The notes under the pieces were generated by a model. The model was not told the origin of the DNA. It saw only the letters and a program-made list of their open reading frames with translations, and ran no database searches. 64,000 nt of DNA, from the NCBI GenBank assembly GCA_021811865.1, contig JAKAQB010000001.1, positions 62,001-126,000 of the forward strand. The letters are read 5' to 3'. How positions within the stretch are numbered: position 1 is the first letter of the stretch; every line of letters begins with the position of its first letter. Positions 7,594-17,194 of this stretch are shown here, one piece after another. The stretch is from Actinomycetes bacterium (GTDB lineage: Bacteria; Actinomycetota; Acidimicrobiia; Acidimicrobiales; Palsa-688). The position numbers and the translations under genes are program-made.

Positions 7594-9171
7594 TCACGCC
7601 GCCGCCCGGCCGTCGCCCTCCGGGTCCGGGTTGCCGGGGCGGAGGGTGATGAGCACCAGCGCGCCGGCCACGAGCACGAGCACCGCCGAGACCGTGAGGG
7701 CGACGGTCAACCCGGAGCGGAACGCAGCCCACGCGGCCTGGATCACCTGCTGGACCAGGCCGGCATGGCCCGCCCCGACCGAGCCCCCGGCGCCGGCGGT
7801 GTGGCCGCTTGACGGAACGCCGCCGCTCTCGATGGCTCGGAGGACGATGGCCTGGAAGTTGGGCGGGATCCCCAAGGTCTTGAGGCGTGCCCCGAGGTGG
7901 CCGCGGAGCTGGGCGTTGACGACGGCGCCGAGGACCGAGACCCCGGTGACGGCGCCGATCTCGCGGCTGGTGTTGGCCGTCGAAGCCGCCATGCTCGAGC
8001 GCGACGCCGGCACGGCGGCCAGGGCGGAGATGGTGATGGGCACGACGGTGATGCCGATGCCCACCCCGGCCACGGCGAGGGCGACCACCAGCTGCACCGT
8101 CGACGGGTTGGGGCGCAGGACCTCTGAGGTCCAGAGCAATCCGATGGCGAAGAGCACGCATCCGGAGGTGACGGGCCACCTGGCACCGACGCGGTAGGTG
8201 ACCCGGCCGGCCAGCAGCGCTCCAGCGACCAGCAGCAGCATCATCGGCAGGAATGTCAGCGCCACCTCGAAGGGCGTGTCGCCGACGACCTCGTCAAGGT
8301 AGAGGGCTGTGAAGAAGAAGATCGAAAAGGTCGCGAAGTAGGTGCAGAAAGCCGCCACGTTGGCGGTCGAGAAGGCGGGGATGCGCAGGTAGCGCAGGTC
8401 GAGCAGGGGATGGGCCGCCGTCCGCTCCCGGGCGACGAAGGCCGCCGCACCGACGAAGCCGAGCACGAAGAGCACGATCACCGCCGTGGACCCGTAGCCG
8501 GACTGCTCGCCGTTGATGATGGCGAACACGCAAGCTGTCAGAGCCCCCGCTCCGAGCAGCGCCCCCGCCGTGTCGACGCGTCGGGCGTCTGGGTCGGCGT
8601 TCTCCGGCAGGACGGCCGTGGCGGCGGCGAGGGCGAGCAGCCCGAAGCCGAGGTTGAACCAGAACACCGCCCGCCAGCTCGAGCTGCCGACGAGGACGCC
8701 GCCGATGACCGGCCCGACGGCGAGGGCCACGCCCGACACCGCTGCCCACACGCCTATGGCGCGGTCGCGCCGCTCGGCGTTGGGGTAGAGGTGTCGCAGC
8801 ATCGACAGGGTCCCGGGTTCGCTCGCCGCCGCGCCGAGGCCCATCACTGCCCGACCGGCGATCAGCACGTCCACGCCGGGCGCGAGGGCGCAGAGGACCG
8901 AGCCGGCGCAGAACACCGCTGTTCCCGACAGCATGACCTTCTTGCGCCCGAACTCGTCGGCGATCATGCCGCAGGCCAGCATTGCCCCGGCGAAGACGAG
9001 GGCGTAGCCGTTGACGACCCACTGCAGCGAGGTGACGCCGGCGCTCAGCTGGGTCTGGATGTTGCCGAGGGCGACGCTGACGATGGTGTTGTCGAGGAAG
9101 GTGAGGAACAGGAGCGAGCAGAGGACCGCAAGGCCCAGCGGATGGCGGTCACTGGAGGCCCCTGCCTCCAC
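7594..9171 (-). CDS. DHA2-type MFS drug:H+ antiporter (14 TM)
   Basis: 525 residues with 14 predicted membrane spans. Diagnostic motifs are FLDNTIVSVALGNIQ in helix 1, LQWVVNGYALVFAG in helix 2, ADEFGRKKVML for motif A and the antiporter motif C region GPVIGGVLVG. These place it in the EmrB/QacA (DHA2) group, which exports hydrophobic drugs or metabolites with proton exchange. The upstream frame continues far but has no matching sequence; GTG 9171 gives the usual short N-terminus before helix 1. It begins eight bases after the lipoprotein stop codon, so the two are very likely co-transcribed. Confidence 0.9.
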   Translation of the reverse strand: MEAGASSDRHPLGLAVLCSLLFLTFLDNTIVSVALGNIQTQLSAGVTSLQWVVNGYALVFAGAMLACGMIADEFGRKKVMLSGTAVFCAGSVLCALAPGVDVLIAGRAVMGLGAAASEPGTLSMLRHLYPNAERRDRAIGVWAAVSGVALAVGPVIGGVLVGSSSWRAVFWFNLGFGLLALAAATAVLPENADPDARRVDTAGALLGAGALTACVFAIINGEQSGYGSTAVIVLFVLGFVGAAAFVARERTAAHPLLDLRYLRIPAFSTANVAAFCTYFATFSIFFFTALYLDEVVGDTPFEVALTFLPMMLLLVAGALLAGRVTYRVGARWPVTSGCVLFAIGLLWTSEVLRPNPSTVQLVVALAVAGVGIGITVVPITISALAAVPASRSSMAASTANTSREIGAVTGVSVLGAVVNAQLRGHLGARLKTLGIPPNFQAIVLRAIESGGVPSSGHTAGAGGSVGAGHAGLVQQVIQAAWAAFRSGLTVALTVSAVLVLVAGALVLITLRPGNPDPEGDGRAAA

Positions 9172-9179
9172 ACCCCCGC

Positions 9180-9644
9180 TTACCCGGCGGCCGAGGCGCA
9201 CGCTGGGGGTGCACCGCCTTCGAGCCGGAGCAGCGCACAGAAGCTGGCGGTGCCGACCTGCCAGGTCCCGTGCGCCAGGACGGCGGTGCCCTTCTGGTCC
9301 TTCAGGACCGGGGACCCCGACAGGAGGATGTCGTAGGTCACGGTGGCCGTCGTGGTCGACGTCGTGTGGACATCGAGCACCTTGGCGCTCGCCTGCTTGG
9401 CCAGCGCCGAGCCGGCCTGCGCCCGGATGACGGCGGAGAAGGCGGTACCGTCCTGGAGCAAGGTGATGCGGTGGGCCGTCGGCGTCTTGGCGCTGAAGAA
9501 GGCGGCCCAGTTGGCGCTGATCTGCTTCGTCGCCGGCACCTTCCCGCTGCCCGAGCTGCCGCCGCAACCGGCGCAGGCGACGGCTGCCACCAGGACCGTC
9601 CCTGCGACGGCCATCAGGGTCCTCGTTGGCCGCAGCTCGCCCAC
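9180..9644 (-). CDS. Secreted lipoprotein resembling low-molecular-weight antigen MTB12
   Basis: 154 residues. GTG 9644 follows a strong GAGGAGG site. The N-terminus has two arginines, a hydrophobic run and a cysteine pair (AVACAGCGG) suited to lipoprotein signal cleavage. The mature part contains ANWAAFFSAKTP, ITLLQDGTAF, ATVTYDILLSGSPVL and a closing GTWQVGTASFCALLRLEG, the pattern of the MTB12 family of mycobacterial secreted antigens, which have a cystatin-like fold and no known enzymatic activity. It is followed by the DHA2 exporter gene after eight bases, suggesting a shared envelope role that remains unknown. Confidence 0.72.
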   Translation of the reverse strand: MGELRPTRTLMAVAGTVLVAAVACAGCGGSSGSGKVPATKQISANWAAFFSAKTPTAHRITLLQDGTAFSAVIRAQAGSALAKQASAKVLDVHTTSTTTATVTYDILLSGSPVLKDQKGTAVLAHGTWQVGTASFCALLRLEGGAPPACASAAG

Positions 9645-9685
9645 CGGTCCTCCTCGTGCCGGGTCATGACAAGCGTACAGGCGTG

Positions 9686-10441
9686 TCAGTAGCTCGCGAC
9701 GAACAACTCCGCGTATACCCAGCCCTGGGCCCCGTTGAGAGCGGCCCCGCCGGCCGTTCCGGGCCACGGCGCCAGGATGTTCCGGCGGTGCCCCCAGCAT
9801 CCCGGGTCGCCGGTGGCGTGGCAGGCGACGTTGGGGCTGCCGACGCCGTCGTCGTACATCCACCCGTAGTCAGCCGCCAGCGCCGTCGGGTAGCCCCATG
9901 CGATGTTGGAGCCCCACGCGGGCCCGTCGGGCCCTGTCGGGTCGGCCCCGGCGACGGCGCCTGCGCTGGCGAGCCTGTCGAGGACGGCACTGCCCTCGAA
10001 GGCAGGCAGGCCGCGGGTGGTGCGTTCGGCGTTGGCCACGACGAGGAGCTGCTCGGCCGGCCCGAGCGACGAGAAGTCGGCTGGCAGCGGCAGCGGTCCA
10101 TACCCCTCAGCTCGCCGGGCGGCGTCGATCGCGGCGGCGGCGGCGGCGTTGCACGCCGCCGCCGTCCCCGATCCCAGGCACGCACGGTCGAAAGCGGAGG
10201 GCGGCGGGAGCGAGCGGGCGGGATCGGCGGAGGGCGGGAGCCGGCGGGGGATGACGGCGCGGAGGGGGACGGCGCGGAGGGGGACGGCGACCCGGAGGGG
10301 GCCAACGACAGGGGGGCCGGAGGCGAGCCCGGCCAGAGCAGGGGTCGGGGTCGGGCTGCCGGCGACCAGCAAGCCGAGGACGCCCGCGCCGCAGAGCGCA
10401 CGCCTGACCGGCCGCAGAGGGGCGCGGGGGAGGATCGGCAT
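9686..10441 (-). CDS. Secreted CAP-superfamily protein
   Basis: 251 residues. An N-terminal signal peptide is visible (arginine-rich start, ALCGAGVLGLLVAG, then an ALA-type cleavage region), followed by a proline/arginine-rich linker. The CAP domain has LLVVANAERTTRGLPAF, an aromatic-rich middle with YGWMYDDG and the conserved GHRRNILAPW near the end. Two cysteine pairs (one before the domain, one at CHATGDPGCWGH) may form disulfides. CAP proteins act outside the cell; bacterial roles are poorly defined. ATG 10441 has only a weak AGGA just upstream. It is divergent from htrA, with 132 bp between starts. Confidence 0.8.
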   Translation of the reverse strand: MPILPRAPLRPVRRALCGAGVLGLLVAGSPTPTPALAGLASGPPVVGPLRVAVPLRAVPLRAVIPRRLPPSADPARSLPPPSAFDRACLGSGTAAACNAAAAAAIDAARRAEGYGPLPLPADFSSLGPAEQLLVVANAERTTRGLPAFEGSAVLDRLASAGAVAGADPTGPDGPAWGSNIAWGYPTALAADYGWMYDDGVGSPNVACHATGDPGCWGHRRNILAPWPGTAGGAALNGAQGWVYAELFVASY

Positions 10442-10561
10442 GTCCTGGGTTTCGTCCGGGCGCCCGGCCGCCTTTACCCGGGAACGGACCTGCGCCGCCC
10501 AACGCCGCGAAAGGCGAAGCGGGCGAGAGCATCCCCTGACGCCTCCCCGCCGGGGGGCGTC

Positions 10562-10567
10562 TACGCT
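10562..10567 (+). promoter_or_regulatory. -10 element of leaderless htrA promoter
   Basis: TACGCT ends six bases before GTG 10574. The only purine-rich stretch nearby is too far away to act as a ribosome binding site. Confidence 0.5.
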
Positions 10568-10573
10568 CGTCGT

Positions 10574-12043
10574 GTGTCTGAGGCGCAGGACCGCGGGCCC
10601 GGCGGGGAGCACCCGGCCGAGTTGTTCCCGGGGACGGAGTGGTCCCCGGAGACGGATGTCCCCCCGCCCACGTCCTGGGCGGTGCCGCAGCAGGTGTGGT
10701 CGGCCGAGGGCGGTCCCGAGGCCAACCGGGGGCCCGACAACGGCTGGGCGGGTTGGGATCCGGAAGCGCACGAGGCGCCGGCCGGCTTCTGGCAACCCCG
10801 CCCGCCGCGCCGCCCGGGGGTGGGCCTGGCCGCGCTTGCCGCCCTGCTTGCGGTGGCGGTGCTGGCAGGGATGGGCATCGGCCTTTCCCTGCCCGCGTCC
10901 GGCACGAACGCCCAGGCCGCCGGAGGAGCCTCCGGCGGCCTGGGATCGATCGGTAGCCGGGCGCCGGGTGCCTCCGCTGGGGCGAGTGGAGCGGCGCCGG
11001 GGACGCCCGGAGCGGCCGGCAACGATGCCTCCGGCGCTGCGGGGGCAGCGGCCGGCATCTCCCCGAGCCCCGCCCAGGTGGCTGCCGTGGCCGCCCGGAT
11101 CACGCCGGCGCTCGTGGACATCGACACGGCGCTCGGCTACGCCGGCCTCGAGGCGGCAGGCACCGGGATCATCCTCAGCGCGAGCGGGCTGGTCCTCACC
11201 AACAACCACGTCGTGAGCGGCGAGACGTCGTTGAGCGTTGTCGACGTGGGGACCGGGCGCCGCTACAGCGCCACGGTGCTGGGCTACGACGTGTCCGCCG
11301 ACGTGGCGTTGATCCGGCTGCGTGGCGCCACCGGGTTGCACGTCGCTCCCATCGCCAGGGGCAACGCCAGGCTCGGCGAGCAGGTCGTTGCGGTCGGCAA
11401 TGCAGGCGGCCGGGGTGGGACGCCCACGGCGGCGGGGGGGACGGTGACAGCGCTCGATCGCTCCGTCACGGCCAGCGACCAGGGTGTCGGCACCACCGAG
11501 CGGCTGTCTGGGCTCATCCAGACGTCGGCGAACGTGCAGCTGGGCGATTCGGGCGGTTCGTTGGTCGACACCCGGGGCGGCGTGGTCGGCGTGGACACGG
11601 CCACCTCCTTGGGATTCTCGTTCCCGTCCCAGGGCAATCAGGGCTTCGCCATCCCGATCCGGACGGCGCTGGCCATCGCGCGGCGCATCGAAGCCGGGCG
11701 CGCGTCGAGGACCATCCACATCGGAGCGACCGCCTTCATCGGTGTCCGCGCCGCCGCTCAGGCCTGCGCCGTCTCGCCGGGCGCGGCGTCGGTGCCGCCC
11801 GGCTCCGGTGCCGTGGTCTGCTCCGTGCTGGCCGGGACGCCGGCCTCCCGCTCCGGGCTCCACCCGGGGGACCTCATCACCGCCGTCGGCGGCCAGCGGG
11901 TCGGCAGCCCGACCGACCTTACCCACCTGCTGATAGCCCGGTACCACCCCGGCGACCGGACGGTGATCGCCTTCGTGGCCCGCTACGGCAAGGGCCAGGC
12001 CGGGCGGGCGACGGTGACGTTGGGGAGCGGCCCACCGGGGTGA
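10574..12043 (+). CDS. HtrA/DegP-like serine protease with PDZ domain
   Basis: 489 residues. An 80-residue acidic, proline-rich cytoplasmic part precedes one membrane helix at about 83-107 and a Gly/Ala/Ser-rich linker. The trypsin-like domain holds the triad His212 (TNNHVV), Asp243 (SADVALIRL) and Ser326 (GDSGGSL). A PDZ domain follows at about 390-485 (SGLHPGDLITAVGGQRV). The layout is that of actinobacterial membrane-anchored HtrA proteases, which handle misfolded envelope proteins. Its stop overlaps the hrpA start (GTGA), so translation of the two is coupled although their functions differ. Confidence 0.93.
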   Translation: MSEAQDRGPGGEHPAELFPGTEWSPETDVPPPTSWAVPQQVWSAEGGPEANRGPDNGWAGWDPEAHEAPAGFWQPRPPRRPGVGLAALAALLAVAVLAGMGIGLSLPASGTNAQAAGGASGGLGSIGSRAPGASAGASGAAPGTPGAAGNDASGAAGAAAGISPSPAQVAAVAARITPALVDIDTALGYAGLEAAGTGIILSASGLVLTNNHVVSGETSLSVVDVGTGRRYSATVLGYDVSADVALIRLRGATGLHVAPIARGNARLGEQVVAVGNAGGRGGTPTAAGGTVTALDRSVTASDQGVGTTERLSGLIQTSANVQLGDSGGSLVDTRGGVVGVDTATSLGFSFPSQGNQGFAIPIRTALAIARRIEAGRASRTIHIGATAFIGVRAAAQACAVSPGAASVPPGSGAVVCSVLAGTPASRSGLHPGDLITAVGGQRVGSPTDLTHLLIARYHPGDRTVIAFVARYGKGQAGRATVTLGSGPPG

Positions 12044-15000
12044 CGCCACAGCCGCGCCGCGCCCGCCCCGAGCTGTCCGACCTGCGGCGCCGCCTCGACA
12101 CGGCCGACCTCACCGTGCGGGACCGCCGCCGCCTCGGCGCCCGCCTCGCCCGGCTGGGCCGGGGACGCGGGGACGGCGGGGCCGGGAAAGGCGAGGTGGA
12201 CGTCACCACCGATGCCCACCTCTTCCAGGGCGAGCTGGACCGGGCGGAGGCGCTCGTCGCGGCCCGTCGCGAGGCGGTCCCCCAGCACATCGAGTACCCC
12301 CCCGAGCTGCCCGTCAGCCAGTGCCGCGAGGACCTGATGGCGGCGATCCGGGACAACCAGGTGGTGGTCGTCGCCGGTGAGACGGGTTCTGGGAAGACCA
12401 CCCAGCTGCCCAAGATCTGCCTGGAGCTGGGGCGGGGCGTTGGCGGGACCATCGGCCACACCCAGCCGAGGAGGATCGCCGCCCGCACCGTCGCCGAACG
12501 CATCGCCGACGAGCTCCACGTCCCCCTCGGCGGTCCTGTCGGCTTCGCTGTGCGCTTCAACGACCGGGTGGGCGACGACACGCTCGTGAAGCTGATGACC
12601 GACGGCATCCTGCTCGCCGAGCTGGCGCGGGACCGGCAGCTCACGGCCTACGACACCGTCATCGTCGACGAGGCCCACGAGCGGAGCCTCAACATCGACT
12701 TCCTCCTCGGCTACCTGAAGCGGCTGCTGCCCGAGCGGCCGGACCTGAAGGTCGTCGTCACCAGCGCGACGATCGACACCGCCCGCTTCGCCGAGCACTT
12801 CGGCGGCGCGCCGGTCGTGGAGGTCTCCGGGCGGACCTACCCCGTCGAGATCCGGTACCGGCCGCTGGCCGACGCCACCCCCCGCCCCGCACCCGCCCCA
12901 CCGACCGAGGCGGTGGACCAGACCGACGCCATCGTCGGCGCCGTGAGCGAGCTGGCCGGCGAGGCGCCCGGCGACGTGCTGGTGTTCCTCGCCGGGGAGC
13001 GGGAGATCCGCGACACCGCCGACGCCCTGCGGGCTGCGGGGCTGCGGGACATGGAGGTCCTGCCGCTGTACGCCCGTCTGTCGGCGGCCGAACAGCACCG
13101 CGTCTTCCGTCCCCACGCCGGCCGCCGCGTGGTGCTGGCCACCAACGTCGCTGAGACATCCATCACGGTGCCGGGCATCCGCGCCGTCGTCGATCCGGGG
13201 TTCGCCCGGGTCTCCCGGTACAACGCCCGCACCAAGGTCCAGCGCCTGCCGATCGAGCCGGTGTCCCGGGCGAGCGCCGACCAGCGCGCCGGTCGCTGCG
13301 GGCGGCTCGGGCCGGGGGTGTGCACCCGCCTGTACTCCGAGGACGACTACCTCCACCGCCCCGAGTTCACGGACCCGGAGATAACCCGCACCAACCTGGC
13401 GTCGGTGATCCTGCAGATGGCATCCCTCGGCCTCGGCGACGTCGCAGACTTCCCCTTCATCGACCCGCCCGACCGCCGGCAGGTCACCGCCGCCACCGAC
13501 GTGCTCCTCGAGCTGGGAGCGCTCGAGGCCGGAGGCCGGCTCACCGCTGTCGGCCGGCGCCTCGCCCGGTTGCCGGTCGATCCTCGCCTGGGCCGGATGA
13601 TCCTGGAGGCGGGCCGCAACGCCTGCGTGAGGGAGGCGATCGTCGTGGCTGCCGCCCTGTCGATCCAGGACCCGCGCGAACGCCCCGCCGACGGACGCCA
13701 GGCCGCCGAGGAGCTGCACCGGCGGTTCGCCGTGGCGGACTCGGACCTGCTTGCCTACCTGCGCCTGTGGGAGCACGTGCAGGGCCACGAGCGGGGGCTG
13801 TCGTCGTCGGCGTTCCGCCGGATGTGCCGCCGGGAGCACCTCAACTTCCAGCGGATCCGGGAGTGGGAGGACCTCTGCAGCCAGCTGCGCCAGGTGTGCA
13901 GGGACATCGGGATCCGGCTCAACCACGAGCCGGCCCAACCGGAGGCCGTCCACCGGTCGGTCCTCGCCGGGCTGCTGTCCCACATCGGCGTGCTCGATGA
14001 CGGAGGAGAAAGTCGCAGCCCTCGCGATCGTCGCCGGCCGCGCCAGCGTGAGTACCTGGGGGCGCGCAACACGCGCTTCGCCCTGTCCCGGACCTCGTCG
14101 CTCCACGGCCATCCGCCCCGGTGGGTCATGGCGGCCGAGCTCGTCGAGACGTCACGGCTCTGGGCTCGCGACGTCGCCCGCATCGACCCTGCCTGGGCCG
14201 AACGCCTCGGCGCCCACCTCCTCCGCCTCTCCTATTCCGAACCCCGCTGGGAGCGGGGCCGGGCGAGCACGGTCGCCACCCTCACTGCCACGCTCTACGG
14301 CGTGCCGGTCGTGGAGGGGCGCACGGTGGAGTACTCGCGGGTCGATCCGGGGCTCGCCCGGCTGCTGTTCATCCGCCACGCCCTCGTCCAGGGGGAGTGG
14401 GGCGCCCACCACCGGTTCATCGCCGGCAACCTGGCGGCCCGGGACGCCGTCGTGGCGGTCGAGGAGCGGGTCCGCCGGCGTGACCTCCTGATCGACGACG
14501 ACACCGTCCTGCTGCTCTACGACGAGCGGGTCCCGCCCGGCGTCGCCACGGGCCGGGCCTTCGACCGGTGGTGGCGGGAGGCGAGCCGGGAGGAGCCCGA
14601 CCGCATGTCACTGCGGCCGTCCGACTGGGTGCGGCCCGGCGCTGGCAAGGTGCGGTTCGAGGACTACCCCGACATCTGGGCGGTCGGTGGCCTGCAGCTG
14701 CCGCTGGTGTACCGCTACGCTCCGCTCGCCGAGGACGACGGCATCACGGCCTGCGTGCCGTTGCCCGCCCTCCCGTTGCTGGCGGACGCCGAGGCGTCCT
14801 GGCACATCCCCGGCTACCGGGCGGAGCTGGTGAGCGCACTGCTGCGCCAGCTGCCTCGCGAGGTCCGCCGGCTCCTCGCGCCGATCCCGGAGCAGGCCGC
14901 CGGCTTCCTGACCGAGCACGGACCGGGCGAAGGCCACCTGCACGACGCGCTGGCCCGCTGGGTCGTCGCCCGGACGGGCGCGGCGCTGCCGACCCGCCGC

Positions 15001-16035
15001 TGGGAGCGCCCCGAGCAGCTGCCCGACCACCTCCGCCCGCGCTACTCGGTCGTCGACGCCCGGGGCCGGGAGCTCGCCCACTCGCGGGACCTGCCGGCGC
15101 TGCGCGCTGCTCTCCGCGAGCCGTTGCGGACGGCGGTGGCCGCCGCCGGCTCCGGGTACGAGCACGCCCCGGCGACCAGCTGGGCGTGGGGAGCGATACC
15201 CGACACCGTCGAGGTCCGTGTCGCTGGCCAGCACCTGACCACCTACCCCGGCCTGGTCGACGAGGAGGGTGGTGTGGCGGTGCGCCTGTTCGTCGAGGCG
15301 GGGGAGCGGGATGCCGCCGCCGGCCCGGCGACGCGCACGTTGCTGCTGGTCGCCACCAACCCGCCGACGGCGCGCGCCGCACGGTCGCTGCCGCCCGACG
15401 TGAAGCTCGCGCTGGCGCACGCGCCCCATGCAAGCCTGGCCGCCTTCCTCGAGGACTGCGCAGGCGCTGCCGTGGACCAGCTGCTGTCGGCCGCCGGCGG
15501 GCCGGTCCGTGACGAGGGCGCCTGGGAGGTGCTGGTCGGAACCGTGCGTGGAGGGTTGGCCGAAGCGACCACCCGGGCGGTGACGCGCGCTGCCCTCGCC
15601 GTCTCGTTCGCCCACGCGCTCACCGGGCGCCTCGATCGCATGGCCCGCTCCCCCGCGTTGGCGCCGTCGGTGGAGGACATGCGGGCCGAGGTGGCCCGCC
15701 TGGTGCGGCCCGGTTTCGCAACCGGGGCGGGGACGGCCCGCCTCCTCGACGTGGTGCGCTACCTGCGGGCCGTCGGCGTGCGGCTCGACAAGCTGCCCGA
15801 GGACCCCCGGCGCGACCGGGAGCGCATGCGCCCGGTGCAGGCCCTCGAGGCCGAGCTGGCCGGCCGGTCCTCGGATCCGCGCGCCGGCGAGGTCTGGTGG
15901 CTGCTCGAGGAGCTGCGCGTGAGCGTCTGGGCGCAGTCCCTCGGCACCGCCACGCCCGTGAGCGTGAGCCGGGTCCGCCGTGCCATCGGGCGGCTCGCAG
16001 ACCCCCACCGTGTGACAGCTCCCGCCGTCGGGTAG
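12040..16035 (+). CDS. hrpA: ATP-dependent RNA helicase HrpA (DEAH box)
   Basis: 1331 residues, the normal size for HrpA. Walker A is GETGSGKTT at 113-121, the Walker B motif is DEAH at 210-213, motif III is TSAT, and the helicase C motifs include LATNVAETSIT and QRAGRCGR. A ratchet/OB region and the long C-terminal DUF3418 domain follow. HrpA unwinds RNA and in E. coli resolves stalled or collided ribosomes. GTG 12040 overlaps the htrA stop by four bases. The gene ends 12 bp before the WhiB gene. Confidence 0.95.
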   Translation: MTPQPRRARPELSDLRRRLDTADLTVRDRRRLGARLARLGRGRGDGGAGKGEVDVTTDAHLFQGELDRAEALVAARREAVPQHIEYPPELPVSQCREDLMAAIRDNQVVVVAGETGSGKTTQLPKICLELGRGVGGTIGHTQPRRIAARTVAERIADELHVPLGGPVGFAVRFNDRVGDDTLVKLMTDGILLAELARDRQLTAYDTVIVDEAHERSLNIDFLLGYLKRLLPERPDLKVVVTSATIDTARFAEHFGGAPVVEVSGRTYPVEIRYRPLADATPRPAPAPPTEAVDQTDAIVGAVSELAGEAPGDVLVFLAGEREIRDTADALRAAGLRDMEVLPLYARLSAAEQHRVFRPHAGRRVVLATNVAETSITVPGIRAVVDPGFARVSRYNARTKVQRLPIEPVSRASADQRAGRCGRLGPGVCTRLYSEDDYLHRPEFTDPEITRTNLASVILQMASLGLGDVADFPFIDPPDRRQVTAATDVLLELGALEAGGRLTAVGRRLARLPVDPRLGRMILEAGRNACVREAIVVAAALSIQDPRERPADGRQAAEELHRRFAVADSDLLAYLRLWEHVQGHERGLSSSAFRRMCRREHLNFQRIREWEDLCSQLRQVCRDIGIRLNHEPAQPEAVHRSVLAGLLSHIGVLDDGGESRSPRDRRRPRQREYLGARNTRFALSRTSSLHGHPPRWVMAAELVETSRLWARDVARIDPAWAERLGAHLLRLSYSEPRWERGRASTVATLTATLYGVPVVEGRTVEYSRVDPGLARLLFIRHALVQGEWGAHHRFIAGNLAARDAVVAVEERVRRRDLLIDDDTVLLLYDERVPPGVATGRAFDRWWREASREEPDRMSLRPSDWVRPGAGKVRFEDYPDIWAVGGLQLPLVYRYAPLAEDDGITACVPLPALPLLADAEASWHIPGYRAELVSALLRQLPREVRRLLAPIPEQAAGFLTEHGPGEGHLHDALARWVVARTGAALPTRRWERPEQLPDHLRPRYSVVDARGRELAHSRDLPALRAALREPLRTAVAAAGSGYEHAPATSWAWGAIPDTVEVRVAGQHLTTYPGLVDEEGGVAVRLFVEAGERDAAAGPATRTLLLVATNPPTARAARSLPPDVKLALAHAPHASLAAFLEDCAGAAVDQLLSAAGGPVRDEGAWEVLVGTVRGGLAEATTRAVTRAALAVSFAHALTGRLDRMARSPALAPSVEDMRAEVARLVRPGFATGAGTARLLDVVRYLRAVGVRLDKLPEDPRRDRERMRPVQALEAELAGRSSDPRAGEVWWLLEELRVSVWAQSLGTATPVSVSRVRRAIGRLADPHRVTAPAVG

Positions 16036-16047
16036 GGCTCATCGCTG

Positions 16048-16380
16048 GTGTCGACCGACCTCACTTCCCTCCCCGGGCTGCCCCAGCCCGCGCCCCATGA
16101 GGACCCCAGCTGGTACGCCGAAGCGGCATGCCGCACCCTCCCGCCGGACCTGTTCTTCCCGGCGGGGCGGACCGGCAGCGCCGCCACGCTGGCCGAAGGC
16201 GCCAAGAAGGTGTGCGAGCGGTGCCCCGTCGCCGGGCCGTGCCTGGAGTTCGCCCTCCAGACCAACCAGGAGTACGGCGTCTGGGGAGGCACCACCGAGG
16301 ACGAGCGGCGCTCCATACGACGCGAGACCCGCTCCTTGGGGATGCTGACGAGTGGGCCCGCTCGAGGGGCCGCCAGCTAG
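16048..16380 (+). CDS. WhiB-family iron-sulfur transcriptional regulator
   Basis: 110 residues with the four [4Fe-4S] cysteines at positions 28, 56, 59 and 65 in the order C-x27-C-x2-C-x5-C, and the beta-turn motif GVWGG at 77-81 that contacts the primary sigma factor. A basic tail (RRSIRRETRS) follows and probably contacts DNA. WhiB proteins sense oxygen or nitric oxide through the cluster and act with SigA in actinobacteria. The GTG start is 12 bp after hrpA; the next gene starts two bases after its stop codon. Which WhiB subfamily it belongs to is not certain. Confidence 0.93.
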   Translation: MSTDLTSLPGLPQPAPHEDPSWYAEAACRTLPPDLFFPAGRTGSAATLAEGAKKVCERCPVAGPCLEFALQTNQEYGVWGGTTEDERRSIRRETRSLGMLTSGPARGAAS

Positions 16381-16381
16381 C

Positions 16382-17194
16382 ATGGCCGACCGGCGGTTCA
16401 TCGACGACCTGGCAGACACGTGGTCGGCACTGGCCGCTCTGGGCCGGCAGCTGGAGCCTGGCGAGTGGGAGCTGCCGACCGAGTGCCCCGGCTGGCAGGT
16501 GCGGGACCACTACGCCCACGTGGTCGGCACGGAGTCCACCCTGCTGGGCCGGCCATCACCGCCGGCCGGCCCGGCGGCTTCGCACGTCCGCAACCAACTC
16601 GGCGAGCTCAACGAGGCATGGGTCGAGCACTGGCGCTCCCGACCCCTCGAGGACCTCCAGGGCGAGCTGGCTGCCGTCACGGCGCACCGCCTCTCCAGCT
16701 TGGCTGCGATGACCGACGAGCAGCTCGACAAGCCCGGGTGGTCGCCGGTCGGCGAGGTCCCCTACGCCACGTTCATGGGCATCCGGGTGATGGACTGCTG
16801 GATCCACGAACAGGATGTCCGCCAGGCGACCGGCCGTCGGTGGCGCCTCGAGGGGCCAGTGGCCGCTACGTCGCTCGACCGCCTGCTGTCGAGCCTGGGC
16901 TACGTCGTCGGCAAGCGCGTCGCCCCAGCGGAGGGCACCGTCGTGCGCGTCCGCGTCACGGGCCCACCCGGCCGCGACGTCACGCTCGTCGTCCGCGCCG
17001 GGCGGGCCGTGCCGCTCCACACCACGGCGGTGACCGCAGGCGGTCCCGCGCCTGCGGTCACGCTCTTCATGCCCGCCGACATCTATGTGCGCCTCGCCGC
17101 CGGGCGCCTCCGCCCGGCGGGCGCACCGGTCCAGATGGAGGGGGACCGCGAGCTGGGGGATGCCATCGTCGCCAACCTGGCCCACGTACCGTGA
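16382..17194 (+). CDS. Maleylpyruvate isomerase/mycothiol-dependent DinB-like family protein
   Basis: 270 residues. The N-terminal four-helix DinB-like domain has WELPTECPGWQVRDHYAHVVG and MDCWIHEQDVRQATGR, which supply the metal-binding histidines and glutamate of the mycothiol-dependent maleylpyruvate isomerase family. The C-terminal part (about 170-270) resembles the SCP2-like domain that follows in these proteins. Most members have no assigned substrate. ATG 16382 lies immediately after the WhiB stop and its own stop overlaps the rhodanese start, so whiB, this gene and the rhodanese form a tight operon. Confidence 0.85.
   Translation: MADRRFIDDLADTWSALAALGRQLEPGEWELPTECPGWQVRDHYAHVVGTESTLLGRPSPPAGPAASHVRNQLGELNEAWVEHWRSRPLEDLQGELAAVTAHRLSSLAAMTDEQLDKPGWSPVGEVPYATFMGIRVMDCWIHEQDVRQATGRRWRLEGPVAATSLDRLLSSLGYVVGKRVAPAEGTVVRVRVTGPPGRDVTLVVRAGRAVPLHTTAVTAGGPAPAVTLFMPADIYVRLAAGRLRPAGAPVQMEGDRELGDAIVANLAHVP

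Noticed and set aside
7594..9567. 657-residue form of the MFS protein starting at 9567
   Set aside because: The first 130 residues are antisense-like Arg/Gly-rich sequence overlapping the lipoprotein gene; GTG 9171 gives a normal DHA2 N-terminus.
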